From Bacteroidales bacterium (GTDB taxonomy: Bacteria > Bacteroidota > Bacteroidia > Bacteroidales > Muribaculaceae), in NCBI GenBank assembly GCA_019416425.1, contig DXXK01000073.1:1-64000 (forward strand): a DNA stretch of 64,000 bases. Reading direction: 5' to 3'. The position numbers were made by a program, and so were the translations under genes. Below the pieces are notes generated by a model. The model saw only the letters and a list, made by a program, of their open reading frames with translations. It was not told where the DNA came from and searched no databases. Positions 32,994-40,767 of the stretch are shown piece after piece. How positions within the stretch are numbered: position 1 is the first letter of the stretch; each line of letters begins with the position of its first letter.

Positions 32994-35021
32994 TCAATCT
33001 TCCTCCAGGGGCCACTCGAAGGAGACGATTTCGAACTTCTTGTTGGCAACGCATTTGAAGACGCACTTGCCGGGGAGGGTCTTGTCGCCGTCATAGCCCG
33101 AGAAATTGATGGTAACCGTAGGCTCAAGCTCGCCGATGGGCGCCATGTCGGGATAGAGTACGGCAAGCGCGCCGGGACCTACCTCGTCGGTGAAGTGCTT
33201 CTCCATCGTCTCCACCACCTGCTCGTCGGTCATGTCCTTATAGTACTCGGGGAACTGCTCGCGGGCCTTGGAGGCGCGGAAGTCGAAGTTGCCCTGGTAG
33301 GCGCTTGCACCGGTGTAGTAGTCGTTGTTGCCGTAGCTGGAGATGAACTTGGAGCCGTCGGGCACATTGTCCTTGACCCAGTCGACGCAAGCCTGGAAGA
33401 ACCATGTGCTGAGAGGCTGGTTGCGTCCGGCGGGCAGAGTCAGCTCAACCGACGGATCAAGCTGCCATACGCCGTCGCGGCGAACGAACTGCGAGGTGAC
33501 GGTTTCGACACCGGCCGAGGTGATGGTGTCAACCCAGTCTGTTCCGTTATAGGTGTACTGCGTGCAGGCCACGGAGGTGACGCGCGACGCATAGTAACGG
33601 TAAACGACGAATACCTGTGTGTCGGCCGTAGCGTAAGGATACTTCTGACGGAGCATGATGGGCAGGAACTGTGCAGGCTGCTCGCCGCTCAGGTTGTTGT
33701 AGGATCCCTCGCCCATGGCGGCATAGTCCGCGGGCTGCAGGACACAGATGTCATCGGTGACAGGATTCCACTTCGATCCATTGTACTTATAGACTGCATA
33801 TACGCCGGTTGCCGGGATGGAGACGACACGCTGCGGGCCCTTGGCCGCGGACTTGACGTCAACCACGATGAAGTTGGCGTTGACTGTCTCGCCCGATGTG
33901 GAGGTCTGAGTGAAGTAACCGGTCATGGTGTACTTGCTGCCGTCCTGCAGCTGGGCCTTGAGCTCGTCCGATGCATAGTAGACACTGCCGCGGGCCGCGG
34001 TGGTGCCGTCAAACACCACATTGACATAGTTGCCGGAGACGGTGATGGTACCGGTCATCGTGCCGTAGACGGCTGTGACGGGATCGGCGTTGCCGTTTGC
34101 GGCAACCAGATAGTCGGCGGTCAGCTCGACCGGTGTAGGATATGTGTACTTGCTGTCGGAACCCATGGGGGAGATGGCGGCGCTGCTGTAATCGATCTGC
34201 AGGCAGTTCTTATAGCTTCCCACGGTGCCCTTCAGGTTGACCAGCTGGCCTACGGAGTAAGTGCCGGCAACATAGTCGGAACCGTAAACCAGAATCGAGC
34301 CACCGTTGTCGGTCAGGATGAAGCCACGGGTGCAGGTGGCTGTGACGATACCGTTGACCTCCACTTCCGTTCCCTGGGTCAGGCTGTTGCTGATCACCGA
34401 GCTGTATTCGAACTTGGAGTCGAAGTTGGGGTCGACGTCTGACTGGTTGTAGGAAACCAGTACGTAGTCGCCATTCTGGGCGTCTTCGAACTCACCGCTG
34501 AGGATCGAGGAGAGATATGCGGATGCGGGGTAGGAGGGAGCGAACGATGTGGCGTAATCCTCGTCGGAGCCGTAGGCCTCCTGGTAGTCGCTCTCCGAGA
34601 CGGTGTACGACTTGGCGGCGTTGATGCCTGTAAGAGTTTCCGGAAGGTCCTGGCCGATCTGGTTGTAGGTCAGGTTGATTGCTGATCCGTTGGACAGTCC
34701 GTAGTAGGCGAACAGGGAGTCCTTCAGCAGATTGGGAATGTACTCCGCTGCGGGAACCTTGTTGGTGAAATAATGCTGGGTCTTGACGGCGGCAAGTTCG
34801 TCGCTGACACCCTGTCTTGTAGCCAACGCCTTGTTGAAACGGTTGTCGGCCGCACGTGCGTAGTCTTCGGCTGTCAGGGCGTAGCTGACAGTCTCTACCT
34901 GACTGTTGTCAGCGCCTCCCTCGAAACCGTCCAGCTGGTTGTTCCAGGTGTTCTCGCCGCACGATGCCAGCATTGCCGCCATCGTGGCTGCCGCCATATA
35001 TTTGCTTATATTGGTTTTCAT
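32994..35021 (-). CDS. surface or periplasmic lipoprotein with OB-fold-like modules, partner of the TonB receptor
   Basis: A 675-aa lipoprotein: signal peptide with lipobox LASC and lipidated Cys21, then a helical region (about 45-125). A middle part (about 215-395) appears by eye to contain two OB-fold-like beta modules (EVEVNGIVTATCTRGFILTD and YGTMTGTITVSGNYVNVVF). The C-terminal domain (about 405-675) ends in a predicted beta strand (KKFEIVSFEWPLEED). It follows the TonB-dependent receptor gene by 12 bp in one operon, so it probably cooperates in capture of the same ligand. It is not SusD-like. The ligand is unknown. Confidence 0.8.
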   Translation of the reverse strand: MKTNISKYMAAATMAAMLASCGENTWNNQLDGFEGGADNSQVETVSYALTAEDYARAADNRFNKALATRQGVSDELAAVKTQHYFTNKVPAAEYIPNLLKDSLFAYYGLSNGSAINLTYNQIGQDLPETLTGINAAKSYTVSESDYQEAYGSDEDYATSFAPSYPASAYLSSILSGEFEDAQNGDYVLVSYNQSDVDPNFDSKFEYSSVISNSLTQGTEVEVNGIVTATCTRGFILTDNGGSILVYGSDYVAGTYSVGQLVNLKGTVGSYKNCLQIDYSSAAISPMGSDSKYTYPTPVELTADYLVAANGNADPVTAVYGTMTGTITVSGNYVNVVFDGTTAARGSVYYASDELKAQLQDGSKYTMTGYFTQTSTSGETVNANFIVVDVKSAAKGPQRVVSIPATGVYAVYKYNGSKWNPVTDDICVLQPADYAAMGEGSYNNLSGEQPAQFLPIMLRQKYPYATADTQVFVVYRYYASRVTSVACTQYTYNGTDWVDTITSAGVETVTSQFVRRDGVWQLDPSVELTLPAGRNQPLSTWFFQACVDWVKDNVPDGSKFISSYGNNDYYTGASAYQGNFDFRASKAREQFPEYYKDMTDEQVVETMEKHFTDEVGPGALAVLYPDMAPIGELEPTVTINFSGYDGDKTLPGKCVFKCVANKKFEIVSFEWPLEED

Positions 35022-35033
35022 ATTGACAGTTCC

Positions 35034-37775
35034 TTAGAAATTGATTTTAAGTTTGATGCTGAAGGTACGGCCGAAGGAATAGAACACGCGGTAGGCGTTG
35101 TTCCAGGCTCCATCCTCGCTCGACGAGGTGTAGGCGTCCTTGACGTAGTAGTTGTTGAACAGATTGTTCACGTTACCGATCAGAGTGGCGTTGAGCTTGC
35201 CGATCTGGAAGTTGTAGCTTGCGTTCAGGTCCAGCTCGTTACCGAAGGGTATGCGCCAGGGCTTGCCCACGTTCACCACCTTGTTGGCGTCGTAGGACGA
35301 CGAGGAGATCTCATAGTCGGAGTAGTTGTTGGCCGAGCATACCCAGTCGGCTCCGATGCGGAATCCCTTGAAGGGACGGAATGTGACGCCCAGATAGCCT
35401 GTGGTCTGTGCCGAGCCGCCGATCTTGCGGTTCTTCTGCATCACGGTTGCCTTGGCGTGGTCCTCGGCCAGGATGCCGGAGGCCAGAGTGCCTCGCAGGT
35501 CGGAGATGGGCTGACCCTGGTCGTTGTAGAAGTAACCCGTCGGGTTGGAATCCCACTGCCAGTCGCCGATGGATACCATACCCTCGAACTGCAGCCAGCG
35601 CAGGGGAATCCAGGTGAAGTTCACCTCGGCACCCATGTGTCGGGCGTTAACGCCGTCGAGGGCGAGCGAGAAGTACTGACCGGCGTTGGGTCCGGTAGTG
35701 ATCTCGCCGGAACGTACGGTGGAACGGTCGCACTTGTCCATCCACTTGGTCCAGTACAGGTTCACTGCCAGCGAGAAGGGACGCGAATGGTAGCCGTAAC
35801 CCAGCTCGATGCTGCCGATCTTGGAGTTCTTGGCCTCGGGATTAACGGTGTTGCTGGTAGCCGACGACAGGAATACGCCGTAGGAGAAGAAGGGTGCGCG
35901 TGAAATGAAGCCACCGTTCACGAATACGTTGTTGTGCTCGTTGATGTTGTAGTTCACACCGGCCTTGATCGTACCGCCCCAGAAGTTCTGTGTATCCGAA
36001 CGCTCATGCTCCTTGTCATAGTAGAAGTGGTCGCGGCGCCAGTAGCTGGTGTTGTTGAGCGTACCGGCCAGGATGGCGGTGAGACGATTGTCCAGGCCTG
36101 TATACTCGGCCTGTGCGAAGATGCCTTCCTGAACGGTATATCCGTCGTAGTCGCGGTATACAACGTCGCCTACGCCTAAGTGCTCGTACTTCCAGTCGGG
36201 ATTGGCGGCTGCGGCGTTGTTCTGCGGACGTACGTTCTTGCGGCTCTCGAAGTTCATGTAGTACTCTCCGTCGTACAGGTCGACGATCTTGTTGTTGTGG
36301 TGGCCTACATAGTAGCGCAGGTCGATACCTCCGGTGAACGTAAGTGTCTTGGGGATGAACTCGTTCTTGTAGGTGGACATCAGGCCATACCATTCATGGT
36401 CGTTGTTGGACGACGACATCACCATGTTCGAACCGGTGGTCGATGCCGCGTTCATCTCCTGGATGGCTGCATAGTCGAACGTGCCGTCCTGGCAACGGAA
36501 CAGTGTGGAGAGCACGCCCTGGCTTGCTCCGTACCAGGAGGAGTTGCTCAGCGAGGTGCCGTTGTATGAGCCGTGACCCTGTCCGCTATAGCCGCCGCCG
36601 CGCGAGAAGGATACATAAGCCACCGAAGACAGGCTGGACTTATAGTCGATCTGCCAGATGTGGTTCAGCGAGATCTGGGGCTTGTGGTAGAAGTTGTAGT
36701 TGGAGTTGCGGAACTGTCCGTGACGGTCGTAACCAACGGTAGGGTTATACTTGTAGGGGCTCTTGCCATCCATGTAGTTGCGGACGTTCTGCCAGCCCTC
36801 GATTGTCAGACCGTTCTGGTTGGAGCGCTGGTAGTGGCTCTGCGGGGCACCGAAGGCAGTCAGCGACAGCTGGTTTTTCTCACCGATTTTCTTGGAGACG
36901 TTTACGAAGTAGTTGTAGGCGTTGTAGTTGGTGCCCTCGACGTATCCGTCACCCCACTTGCGCGAGCCAAGGACGGTGATGGCCCATCCGTTCTTCATCA
37001 GGCCGGTGGAGACCGTGAAGCCGTAGGTGTTCATCATATCGTTACCGATACCGTACCAGGCGCGGCCTCCGCGCTTGGCGTCGATGCCCTTGGTGGTGAT
37101 GTTGATGGTACCGCCCACGGAGGGTGCGGAAACGATGGCCGCGCCGAGACCGCGCTGAGTCTGCATGCTGCTGGTCACGTCCGACAGTCCGGCCCAGTTG
37201 CTCCAGTATACGCCGCCCCATTCCATATCGTTGATGGGCACACCGTTGATCAGAACGGCAACGTTCTCGGACTTGAAGCCGCGCATGTTGATCTTGGCGT
37301 CACCGAAGCCGCCGCCGTCGGGGGTCGCCCATACGCCGGGAGTGGTCTTCAGAACCTCGGGGAATTCCTGGTTGCCGAGTTTTGCCTCGATTGTAAGCGC
37401 ATCGACCTGCGACAGCGCCACGGGGGTCTTGCGTGTGCGGGCCACGGACTGAGTGATCACCACGTCCTGGAGAGTCTTGGAGTCTGTTTCCAGAGTCACC
37501 TCGCCCATGTCCTTGCGGGCGGCTACGTCCAGGGGTTTGCAGCCCACGTAGGTGATGCGGAGTTCCTTGGTGTTGTCGGGTACCGTGAGACGGAAGTAGC
37601 CCTCGGCATCCGTATTGGTTCCGGTTTTGGTTCCGGGGATCATTACCACGGCGCCGATGCAGGGCTCGCCCTGCTCGTCCAGCACCTGTCCGCGGCATAC
37701 CACATCGGCCGCAGCGTTCATCGTGAACACCGAGGTCAGTGCGACAGTCGCTCCCAAGAGATTTAGTCTCTTCAT
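35034..37775 (-). CDS. TonB-dependent outer-membrane receptor with carboxypeptidase-regulatory-like N-terminal domain
   Basis: A 913-aa outer-membrane importer. A signal peptide (1-23) is followed by a CarboxypepD-reg-like beta domain (about 25-110, with GEPCIGAVVMIPGTKTGTNT). The plug (about 115-230; NMRGFKSENVAVLINGVPIN) precedes a 22-strand barrel ending in the aromatic-terminated SFGRTFSIKLKINF. It lacks the SusC-specific features and has no SusD partner; a lipoprotein gene follows instead. Transcription starts about 190 nt upstream, leaving a long leader. The substrate cannot be told from sequence. Confidence 0.93.
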   Translation of the reverse strand: MKRLNLLGATVALTSVFTMNAAADVVCRGQVLDEQGEPCIGAVVMIPGTKTGTNTDAEGYFRLTVPDNTKELRITYVGCKPLDVAARKDMGEVTLETDSKTLQDVVITQSVARTRKTPVALSQVDALTIEAKLGNQEFPEVLKTTPGVWATPDGGGFGDAKINMRGFKSENVAVLINGVPINDMEWGGVYWSNWAGLSDVTSSMQTQRGLGAAIVSAPSVGGTINITTKGIDAKRGGRAWYGIGNDMMNTYGFTVSTGLMKNGWAITVLGSRKWGDGYVEGTNYNAYNYFVNVSKKIGEKNQLSLTAFGAPQSHYQRSNQNGLTIEGWQNVRNYMDGKSPYKYNPTVGYDRHGQFRNSNYNFYHKPQISLNHIWQIDYKSSLSSVAYVSFSRGGGYSGQGHGSYNGTSLSNSSWYGASQGVLSTLFRCQDGTFDYAAIQEMNAASTTGSNMVMSSSNNDHEWYGLMSTYKNEFIPKTLTFTGGIDLRYYVGHHNNKIVDLYDGEYYMNFESRKNVRPQNNAAAANPDWKYEHLGVGDVVYRDYDGYTVQEGIFAQAEYTGLDNRLTAILAGTLNNTSYWRRDHFYYDKEHERSDTQNFWGGTIKAGVNYNINEHNNVFVNGGFISRAPFFSYGVFLSSATSNTVNPEAKNSKIGSIELGYGYHSRPFSLAVNLYWTKWMDKCDRSTVRSGEITTGPNAGQYFSLALDGVNARHMGAEVNFTWIPLRWLQFEGMVSIGDWQWDSNPTGYFYNDQGQPISDLRGTLASGILAEDHAKATVMQKNRKIGGSAQTTGYLGVTFRPFKGFRIGADWVCSANNYSDYEISSSSYDANKVVNVGKPWRIPFGNELDLNASYNFQIGKLNATLIGNVNNLFNNYYVKDAYTSSSEDGAWNNAYRVFYSFGRTFSIKLKINF

Positions 37776-37974
37776 AATGATTGGGTTTAAGTTGTTATTT
37801 GTATTTGTGTTTAGTTATCGTTTTTGTGTGTCTGTCATTGCCCTTCGGGGTGTGTTTTTATTGTTGTCACATGTATGAATGCATATGGTAAGTATAAGCC
37901 ATTCTGCATGATATGATCAAGCTGTCCTGCCTTCCGGAACCGCTTGACATCTACAGACGGGCCTATTCAATATG
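37776..37974 (-). promoter_or_regulatory. long leader of the TonB receptor operon
   Basis: The region between the predicted transcription start (about 37968) and the receptor ATG contains a stem TCAAGC/GCTTGA at 37917-37947 enclosing a GC-rich loop, and a long A/C-rich stretch before the start codon. I recognise no riboswitch class, including cobalamin, in it. Confidence 0.4.
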
Positions 37975-37982
37975 CAAAGGTA
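37975..37982 (-). promoter_or_regulatory. -7 element of the TonB receptor operon
   Basis: TACCTTTG on the minus strand matches TAnnTTTG. The position 20 bp upstream reads GTG-AAA rather than TTTG, so only half of the promoter is conserved. Confidence 0.5.
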
Positions 37983-38021
37983 ACATTTTTTAAGGATTTT
38001 TACACTATCCAATCCGATTTT

Positions 38022-38062
38022 TAACAAAAAAGATACATCCACCACTGTTTGTGATGGATGTA
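38022..38062 (-). terminator. terminator of the membrane-protein gene at 38101
   Basis: TACATCCA and TGGATGTA form an 8-bp stem at 38034-38062, followed on the minus strand by TCTTTTTTG. It lies 38 bp after the stop. Confidence 0.75.
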
Positions 38063-38100
38063 GAGATTTTATATTAAGGTATGTACGCTAAATATTTCTG

Positions 38101-38751
38101 TTATTTTTCCGACCACTCGTTACGGCCGGTTTTCTCATAGGCTTTGCCTTGTCCGTCGCGCCATTCTCCATCTAAGCCTCGGGTCAGTTTCTTGGATGAT
38201 GAGAAGAACCCCCCATCCGAAACCTTCACGCTGTCTCCGACGCCACCGAAACAGAGGCCAAGAATCAAGAGCGCCAGGCCGATACACAGGACTATTACTC
38301 CGATATAGAAGAGACCGACACCAACAATTGCCAAGGTGAAGATTAGCAGAAGACTATAGACTGCTTCACTCATTGAAGCCCTTAGTGTCAATCCTTTACG
38401 TTTCCGGATACAATAGAAAACCGGGAAATATAACGCAAATCCCAATAACTCTGAAACAATGATTACTCGTTCATCAGACAGGAGTGCCGTACCTGAATTA
38501 TAATCAACCAATTTGATTAGATGGCAAAGACCCATGATAAAACCGATTGCTACGAACATACAGGCTACAAGCAGCAGACCATAGAGGATAAACTTATTCA
38601 AGCGCTTAGCAGGAATTGTTTCACATCTGGCGATGGAATTGAAAATACCGGCTAATGACTTCGGGGAAAATAAGAATAGGATTACGAATAACATTAGCGG
38701 TAATCCAATAAACAGGCCAAGTAGCGCTGGTACAATAGTATTTGATTCCAT
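38101..38751 (-). CDS. hypothetical polytopic membrane protein
   Basis: A 216-aa protein with five likely membrane segments (LLGLFIGLPLMLFVILFLF at 10-28, LYGLLLVACMFVAIGFIMG near 56, one near 97, LLLIFTLAIVGVGLFYIG near 134 and LCIGLALLILGLCFGG near 154). The soluble C-terminal tail is rich in Gly, Ser and charged residues (SKKLTRGLDGEWRDGQGKAY). No family recognised. It is monocistronic, with its own promoter and terminator. Confidence 0.7.
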   Translation of the reverse strand: MESNTIVPALLGLFIGLPLMLFVILFLFSPKSLAGIFNSIARCETIPAKRLNKFILYGLLLVACMFVAIGFIMGLCHLIKLVDYNSGTALLSDERVIIVSELLGFALYFPVFYCIRKRKGLTLRASMSEAVYSLLLIFTLAIVGVGLFYIGVIVLCIGLALLILGLCFGGVGDSVKVSDGGFFSSSKKLTRGLDGEWRDGQGKAYEKTGRNEWSEK

Positions 38752-38768
38752 TGTGATTTAATTTTTTG

Positions 38769-38800
38769 CAAAAATAAAGATTATTTATTTCTTTTCCAAA
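38769..38800 (-). promoter_or_regulatory. promoter of the membrane-protein gene at 38101
   Basis: Minus strand TTTG (38800-38797), 20 bp, TATTTTTG (38776-38769), about 18 bp before the start codon. Confidence 0.75.
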
Positions 38801-38897
38801 TAGGATGTTATAATCTGCAAATTACTGTTTATTGGAAACAGAAACAATACGTTTAAAATATGATTGAAAAGTCGCGGGATGTCCCTCAGATCATAGT

Positions 38898-39872
38898 TCA
38901 ATTGCGGGAATTGAAGATCCATGCTTCTGGGAAGGCGGTACGGAGCGCCGTGGATTTCAGTTCCCGGACCAACGGGGCCTTGTCCTGCGAGCTGAATGCC
39001 GATATGCGGTACAGGTTGCGCGAGGGGAGGGCCGTCAGACGGTAACCTTTGTCGGAATTCATGCTGATGAACAGGTCGGCATCCTTCTGCGTGTGAAAGG
39101 CTCCCACAATGATGTGCCACCGGTCGGATGCCGACGGCTGTACAGGAACAGCTTTATCAGAAACTGCAGGCTCCTGGACAGGCCTTGCTACAGGTTCCGG
39201 AGTCGCCACTTTCGATACCGCCTGGGTGATGGCCTTGACAGGTATCACCGATGCCTGGTCCTCGTGAAGGTCACGGCCGAAAGGAATTATGGCCGCCAAT
39301 GCCAAAACTGCTACAATCAGGAACGAAGCCGCCATGCGGGCGAACATCTTGTTGACCGGGATGTAATAGTTGCGTACCGTGTCGAAATGCCTGTGTGTGG
39401 ACTTGACCGGATTGTCAATCTTAGCGACCTGAACCGTTTCCTCAACGGCAGGCTGGCTGATGCGGGTACGCGCCTCACCGAAGCCCAATGCCGCCGCGGC
39501 ACGCTCCGGAGTGGTCATAGGCTCGAACGAGATGTTCTGCTCCGCATCCATTCTCAGCTTGCCCAGACGGCCTATTGTAACCTCGCCATCCATGGCCAGG
39601 GCATCGCGCAGATTCGATATCGACGTACGCACCATCTCTCGGCCCTCGGCAAACGATACCCGCGCGCGGCGAGCGAAGCTCGTGGCCAGCATGCCGTCGT
39701 CATGGCTCAAGGCGGGATTGAAGCGGATCTCGCACGTCATCGGACTCATGACTCCAGTCTCAGGATTCTCCAACGCCCTGTGGTACACGTTGATAAATGC
39801 ACCACATCCCGGCACGACAACGCAGTCATGCCGAAGCAGGAGATATTCGATATGTAGGGTCAGTCTATCCAT
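38898..39872 (-). CDS. HU-CCDC81-like and SPOR-domain protein
   Basis: A 324-aa protein from the ATG at 39872. The frame has an earlier ATG at 39884, but that falls on the -7 promoter element. Two N-terminal HU-like modules of the bacterial CCDC81 type come first (HIEYLLLRHDCVVVPGCGAF and SISNLRDALAMDGEVTIGRL). A single membrane helix follows near residues 182-200 (ASFLIVAVLALAAIIPF), then a Pro/Val-rich linker and a C-terminal SPOR domain (WHIIVGAFHTQKDADLFI) that binds denuded septal peptidoglycan. A role at the division site is likely by family. The -7 element ends 9 bp before the start codon, so the message is nearly leaderless. Confidence 0.85.
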   Translation of the reverse strand: MDRLTLHIEYLLLRHDCVVVPGCGAFINVYHRALENPETGVMSPMTCEIRFNPALSHDDGMLATSFARRARVSFAEGREMVRTSISNLRDALAMDGEVTIGRLGKLRMDAEQNISFEPMTTPERAAAALGFGEARTRISQPAVEETVQVAKIDNPVKSTHRHFDTVRNYYIPVNKMFARMAASFLIVAVLALAAIIPFGRDLHEDQASVIPVKAITQAVSKVATPEPVARPVQEPAVSDKAVPVQPSASDRWHIIVGAFHTQKDADLFISMNSDKGYRLTALPSRNLYRISAFSSQDKAPLVRELKSTALRTAFPEAWIFNSRN

Positions 39873-39881
39873 TTCGGGGTG

Positions 39882-39889
39882 CAAAGTTA
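39882..39889 (-). promoter_or_regulatory. -7 element for the SPOR-domain gene
   Basis: TAACTTTG on the minus strand, ending 9 bp before the ATG at 39872. It overlaps the alternative upstream start and decides against it. A -33 TTTG is not evident at 20 bp. Confidence 0.55.
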
Positions 39890-39909
39890 GTCAAAAATCT
39901 TGAAAACTT

Positions 39910-40767
39910 TTAATGGTTGTTGATAAGTTTTGACGATTTTTTATCCCCCTTTAAGTTTAAAACAGCGTCAACTAAAAGTGGTTCAACACCGTAGGCAATA
40001 GCAAGATTTTTTTCTTTCAGCGCGGCATCGGTCTGGTACGAGCGCTGGTGCTGGAGCGACCGCAGCAGATGCAGATTGGCGCACTCCGGCCACTTGGCCA
40101 GGGCACCCACAGTCCAGTCCCGGGCCTGTATCTCGTAGCCGTTCTCCGTCATGATCAGCAGGAACTTGAACGCCACGGCCTCGTCCGCACGCAGTTTCAG
40201 CGATTGTTTGTAATGTTCTATGGCCCCTTTCACATCGTCGCGAGCAGCATCCAGGTCACCAAGGGCCGCCAATACCGCCGGATCGCCAGGTTTCAGGCTG
40301 TCCGAGCGCAGCAGGTCGCGGCGTGCCCGTTCCGGACGCGCCATGTTAAGCAGTCCGCGCATCTTCAGTGGCCATGCCTGCAGCGAGTCCAGCGCCAGCG
40401 TGCTGTCTATGTCTTTCAGACCCTCATCCGTATGGCCGAAAGCCAGTTCCGTCCACGCACGGTTGGACAGCAGAACCGTTGATTTCGGAGCACTGGACAA
40501 TCCTACGGAATAGGCCTCCATGGCGCCGTCGTAATTCTCGCGATGCGTGCGCACCACTCCCAGGTTGGACCATAGCAGCCAGTTACTCTTGTTGGCCGGC
40601 TCATGACGCAATGCCGAGATTATGACCCGCTCTGCATCCTCCCAGTTGGCTTGTTTCATATATAAGTCGGCCGAATCAGCCAGCTCGACATATCTGTGCG
40701 TCAAAGTCTGGGCACCCGCCGTCAAGACGGATGCCCAGCATATCAAGGTTATGATTCTTCTGATCAC
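39910..40767 (-). CDS. exported tetratricopeptide-repeat protein
   Basis: A 285-aa protein with an N-terminal signal peptide (MIRRIITLICWASVLTAGAQ) and about five TPR units between residues 25 and 255. The clearest are the one with NLGVVRTHRENYDGAMEAY and the one with ALGDLDAARDDVKGAIEHY. It likely serves as a protein-interaction scaffold in the periplasm. The start codon overlaps the dsbD stop (40764-40767), so it is co-translated with dsbD. No catalytic motif. Confidence 0.85.
   Translation of the reverse strand: MIRRIITLICWASVLTAGAQTLTHRYVELADSADLYMKQANWEDAERVIISALRHEPANKSNWLLWSNLGVVRTHRENYDGAMEAYSVGLSSAPKSTVLLSNRAWTELAFGHTDEGLKDIDSTLALDSLQAWPLKMRGLLNMARPERARRDLLRSDSLKPGDPAVLAALGDLDAARDDVKGAIEHYKQSLKLRADEAVAFKFLLIMTENGYEIQARDWTVGALAKWPECANLHLLRSLQHQRSYQTDAALKEKNLAIAYGVEPLLVDAVLNLKGDKKSSKLINNH

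Noticed and set aside
33195..34442. 415-codon ORF antisense to the lipoprotein gene
   Set aside because: Same kind of shadow; the minus-strand gene has a signal peptide, lipobox and operon context.
36573..37766. 397-codon ORF antisense to the TonB receptor gene
   Set aside because: Shadow; the receptor is unmistakable on the minus strand.
37776..37974. Cobalamin riboswitch before the TonB receptor gene
   Set aside because: The leader is long enough, but I cannot find the conserved B12-box or the expected multi-helix layout.
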